In this document: positions 5,663 through 6,936 of the stretch, piece by piece | Position numbering within the stretch: position 1 is the stretch's first letter | Layout: each line of letters begins with the position of its first letter | Origin: an uncultured Prevotella sp. | GTDB lineage: Bacteria; Bacteroidota; Bacteroidia; Bacteroidales; Bacteroidaceae | Assembly (NCBI GenBank): GCA_934196725.1 | Contig: CAKPWR010000092.1 | Location: forward strand, 1 to 6,936 | DNA length: 6,936 nt | Reading direction: 5' to 3' | The notes under the pieces: generated by a model | Database searches by the model: none | Told to the model about the DNA's origin: nothing | What the model saw: the letters and a program-made list of their open reading frames with translations, nothing else | Position numbers and translations under genes: made by a program

Positions 5663-5702
5663 AAAGGGTTGCAATCCTCGGAAAGATGGATTGCAACCCT
5701 TT
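5663..5702. terminator. Strong bidirectional intrinsic terminator
   Basis: Positions 5663-5677 pair perfectly with 5688-5702 (15 bp, core GGGTTGCAATC/GATTGCAACCC) around a 10-base loop. Read leftward, the stem is followed by six T's (A6 at 5660-5665, partly in the stem), so it should stop transcription arriving from the carbonic anhydrase side. Read rightward, the stem ends in TTT and a T5 tract lies a few bases on (5708-5712), so it also closes the small-ORF unit. Confidence 0.85.
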
Positions 5703-5752
5703 ATGCCTTTTTATGCAATTATAATTTATGATATTTTCATCAATCAGCTATC

Positions 5753-5940
5753 CTATAAATAAGGAATAGAAAACTTCACTAGACAATATCCATCTCCGAT
5801 GAGCCAGCAATAAAAAATGGCTGCCAGAAGGAAAGGTTTGAAGCCTGCTTTTTTAAACTTGTCAAAGCTAGTCTCGGCTCCCAGAACTGCCATTGCCATG
5901 GTCTGGAGGAAGGTGTTCAGTTGGTTGTTACGCAGTCGGC
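5753..5940 (-). pseudogene. Remnant of the C-terminal end of a YeiH/UPF0324-type putative sulfate exporter
   Basis: Read leftward to the stop at 5753-5755, about 60 codons give a coherent membrane-protein end: NQLNTFLQTMAMAVLGAETS, then FDKFKKAGFKPFLLAAI, then YCWLIGDGYCLVKF. The TMAMA-LG pattern, the KKAG-KPFLLA stretch and the following W...G-GY helix match what I recall of the last two helices of the UPF0324 (YeiH) family, which has about ten helices and 310-350 residues. Only the last fifth or so is present. Upstream in the same frame the residues become incoherent and run into the carbonic anhydrase gene in another frame, and no start codon or promoter is evident. It is therefore a 3' fragment of a deleted gene. 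The leftward terminator at 5663-5702 was probably the original gene's terminator. Family assignment is from memory of the motif pattern. Confidence 0.6.
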
Positions 5941-6021
5941 ATAGAGTGTATTTTAATATCGTTATACAATTATTTCTGTTCCAACAGTTCCTCTTCTGTT
6001 TGGTAAGGCTCGTGAAAACTA

Positions 6022-6531
6022 TCAATCTTCCTTCAGATACCAGTCCTTGATATATCCGGAATAATGCTTGGCAAACTCCTCGGCTTGTCCGGGAGCGCAA
6101 GCCTTCACCTTTCTGGCTGGAATACCCGCCCAAATCTCATGTGCAGGAACCTTGGTACCATGGGTAACTACAGCCCCTGCAGCAATGATGGCCCCTTCGC
6201 CGATATCAGCCTTATCCAGTACGGTGGCATTCATACCGATGAGGGCGCCTTTTCTAACTGTGGCTCCGTGAACGATGGCACCATGTCCCACCGATACATC
6301 ATCCTCCAGAATGCAAGGCATCGTACCAGTCTGATGAATGCATGCGCAATCCTGCACATTCACTCTGTTTCCACATCTGATAGCATCCACGTCAGAGCGC
6401 AAAACCGCACTATACCAGATGCTGCAGTCATCGCCAAGAATACAATCGCCGGTCAGCACGGCATTCTCAGCGATAAAACAATTCTTTCCCCATCGAGGAG
6501 TCTTTCCCTCTACAGATTTTATAATAGCCAT
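6022..6531 (-). CDS. Gamma-class carbonic anhydrase family protein (hexapeptide-repeat, YrdA/PaaY-like)
   Basis: This 169-residue left-handed beta-helix protein is of the usual length for the YrdA/PaaY/CaiE branch. Hexapeptide repeats run from about residue 17 to 125 (IAENAV, ILGDDC, GALIGMNATVL, IGEGAIIAAGAVV), followed by a C-terminal helix (PGQAEEFAKHYSGYIKDW). The gamma-class signature is present: R45-S-D47, NVQD with Q60 and D61, and three His in zinc-ligand spacing (H66, H83 and H88 in VGHGAIVHG). Known members are trimers with zinc or iron between subunits; some hydrate CO2, others lack measurable activity, so enzymatic function is probable, not certain. It is cytoplasmic, with no signal peptide. 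The ATG at 6529-6531 is the only good start. It has its own -7 box at 6575-6582. Directly after its stop, another frame reads 17 protein-like residues, which may be a frameshifted former tail. The UPF0324 fragment lies downstream on the same strand. Confidence 0.92.
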   Translation of the reverse strand: MAIIKSVEGKTPRWGKNCFIAENAVLTGDCILGDDCSIWYSAVLRSDVDAIRCGNRVNVQDCACIHQTGTMPCILEDDVSVGHGAIVHGATVRKGALIGMNATVLDKADIGEGAIIAAGAVVTHGTKVPAHEIWAGIPARKVKACAPGQAEEFAKHYSGYIKDWYLKED

Positions 6532-6574
6532 ATTGAATATATATTTTTATAGTATAGCTGCAACTTATTTTCTG

Positions 6575-6582
6575 CAAAGGTA
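6575..6582 (-). promoter_or_regulatory. -7 box for the carbonic anhydrase gene (TACCTTTG)
   Basis: Read leftward, TACCTTTG matches TAnnTTTG 43 bases before the ATG at 6531. No TTTG is found 19-21 bases upstream, where the DNA is a nearly pure A/T stretch. A rightward TATATTTG (6605-6612) lies close by, so this could be a divergent promoter region. Confidence 0.55.
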
Positions 6583-6698
6583 ATACTATATTATTAGTAT
6601 TCACTATATTTGCGAATATTTTTAGTTCTTTTTAAAGGATTTGTCTTTCCTCTTCATCTTTTCTTCTTCCTATGTCAGTTTTTGACGCATCTGGATTG

Positions 6699-6706
6699 TA
6701 CTTTTG
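6699..6706 (+). promoter_or_regulatory. Possible rightward -7 box (TACTTTTG)
   Basis: TACTTTTG matches the -7 consensus. A TTTG at 6681-6684 is only 14 bases upstream rather than about 20, so the -33 element is doubtful. It would drive a transcript through an 11-codon ORF at 6741-6776. Confidence 0.4.
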
Positions 6707-6740
6707 CAGCAGAATTGACAATAACTCTATATATTAAGGT

Positions 6741-6776
6741 ATGAATACAGGAAGAAGAAGGGGTAGGAGTCCCTGA
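6741..6776 (+). CDS. Possible 11-residue Arg-rich leader peptide
   Basis: ATG at 6741 opens MNTGRRRGRSP and stops with TGA at 6774-6776. Four of eleven codons are AGA/AGG arginine codons in near succession, and the end overlaps a small inverted repeat (GGG near 6770 with CCC near 6772, weak). It lies about 35 bases below a -7 box. The length is well within chance, and the next strong promoter (6820-6851) separates it from whatever follows, so an attenuator role is speculative. Confidence 0.15.
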   Translation: MNTGRRRGRSP

Positions 6777-6819
6777 AAAGTGAAATATAAGAGGAATCCA
6801 TAAGATTTCTTGTTAAAAG

Positions 6820-6851
6820 TTTGGTGGTTCATCAGATTTTTACTAAATTTG
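6820..6851 (+). promoter_or_regulatory. Near-consensus promoter TTTG-N20-TAAATTTG at the right end
   Basis: TTTG at 6820-6823 and TAAATTTG at 6844-6851 are separated by exactly 20 bases. Outside the core elements it shares AAAG before the TTTG and AGATTTTTACTA overlapping the -7 box with the promoter at 5335-5366. Transcription should begin near 6858, immediately before a foldable sequence. Confidence 0.75.
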
Positions 6852-6857
6852 CCATTG

Positions 6858-6936
6858 TATTAGTGACAGGGCAGGTGAAAGTCCTCGCTTGAAGTCGCTA
6901 TGATGCAGAGAAACAAGATAATCTTGTGGACACGAG
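6858..6936 (+). ncRNA. Structured RNA candidate, possibly the 5' part of a group II intron; cut by window edge
   Basis: Starting at the predicted transcript start, TAGTGAC (6861-6867) pairs with GTCGCTA (6894-6900) with one wobble. Inside it GGGC (6869-6872) pairs with GCTT (6887-6890), and AGG/CCT (6873-6875/6883-6885) encloses the loop TGAAAGT. A second hairpin is ACAAGA/TCTTGT (6913-6918/6922-6927) with loop TAA. The AGG-UGAAAGU-CCU hairpin resembles the early domain I hairpin of bacterial group II introns as I recall it, but the usual 5' GUGYG start is not clear (GTGAC at 6863). Alternatives are another structured leader RNA, or the 5' region of a gene starting at the ATGs at 6900/6903 (MMQRNKIILWTR, open to the edge). 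The end lies outside the window. Confidence 0.35.

Noticed and set aside
5941..6133. Upstream part of the leftward frame that contains the UPF0324 fragment
   Set aside because: The residues are incoherent and overlap the carbonic anhydrase gene in another frame; only 5753-5940 looks like transporter.
6064..6552. Rightward open frame of 162 codons
   Set aside because: Antisense to the gamma carbonic anhydrase gene, whose metal ligands and hexapeptide repeats are intact.
6622..6657. Leftward 11-codon ORF MKRKDKSFKKN
   Set aside because: Too short, in A/T-rich purine-run DNA, with no promoter or partner gene; Lys-rich peptides arise easily there.

Overview
The window looks like a chromosomal segment of a Bacteroidota, most probably a Prevotella/Segatella-type gut bacterium. 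The promoters have the Bacteroidota form (TAnnTTTG at -7, in the best cases with TTTG about 20 bases upstream). Starts lack clear Shine-Dalgarno sites, intergenic DNA is AT-rich, and the family content (periplasmic M3 dipeptidyl carboxypeptidase, AraJ-like efflux protein, DUF4421 outer-membrane protein) fits. The genus is an inference; no rRNA or marker gene is present.

Layout. Positions 1-2702 hold two leftward genes: the first 499 codons of a secreted M3 peptidyl-dipeptidase (dcp), cut by the window edge just before its expected zinc motif, and upstream of it a complete AraJ-like MFS exporter. Each has its own promoter. Positions 2703-3897 are a 1.2 kb gene-free divergent region packed with repeats: a TTAATGCCAC cluster with a long inverted repeat, a pair of CGATATTATCG palindromes 22 bp apart, a mosaic array of fourteen 22-bp units (3194-3501), and two related dyads built on CGAAACCGC. 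This is the most unusual part of the window. Positions 3898-5151 encode a DUF4421 outer-membrane barrel protein.

Positions 5335-5702 form a compact transcription unit: a near-consensus promoter, two tiny ORFs of 32 and 35 codons five bases apart, and a strong bidirectional terminator. Converging on it from the right are a gamma-class carbonic anhydrase gene (6022-6531, leftward) and, downstream of that gene, a remnant of the C-terminal end of a YeiH/UPF0324-type membrane transporter. The right end (6532-6936) holds divergent promoters, an 11-codon Arg-rich ORF, and a strong rightward promoter leading into a foldable sequence. That sequence could be the 5' part of a group II intron or another structured RNA, and it is cut by the edge.

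The genes do not form one pathway. The clearest functional links are co-direction of the exporter and peptidase, and adjacency of the carbonic anhydrase to a decayed anion-exporter-like gene. The candidate novelties are the 22-bp mosaic array with its neighbouring repeats, the two-peptide mini-operon, and the right-edge RNA candidate.
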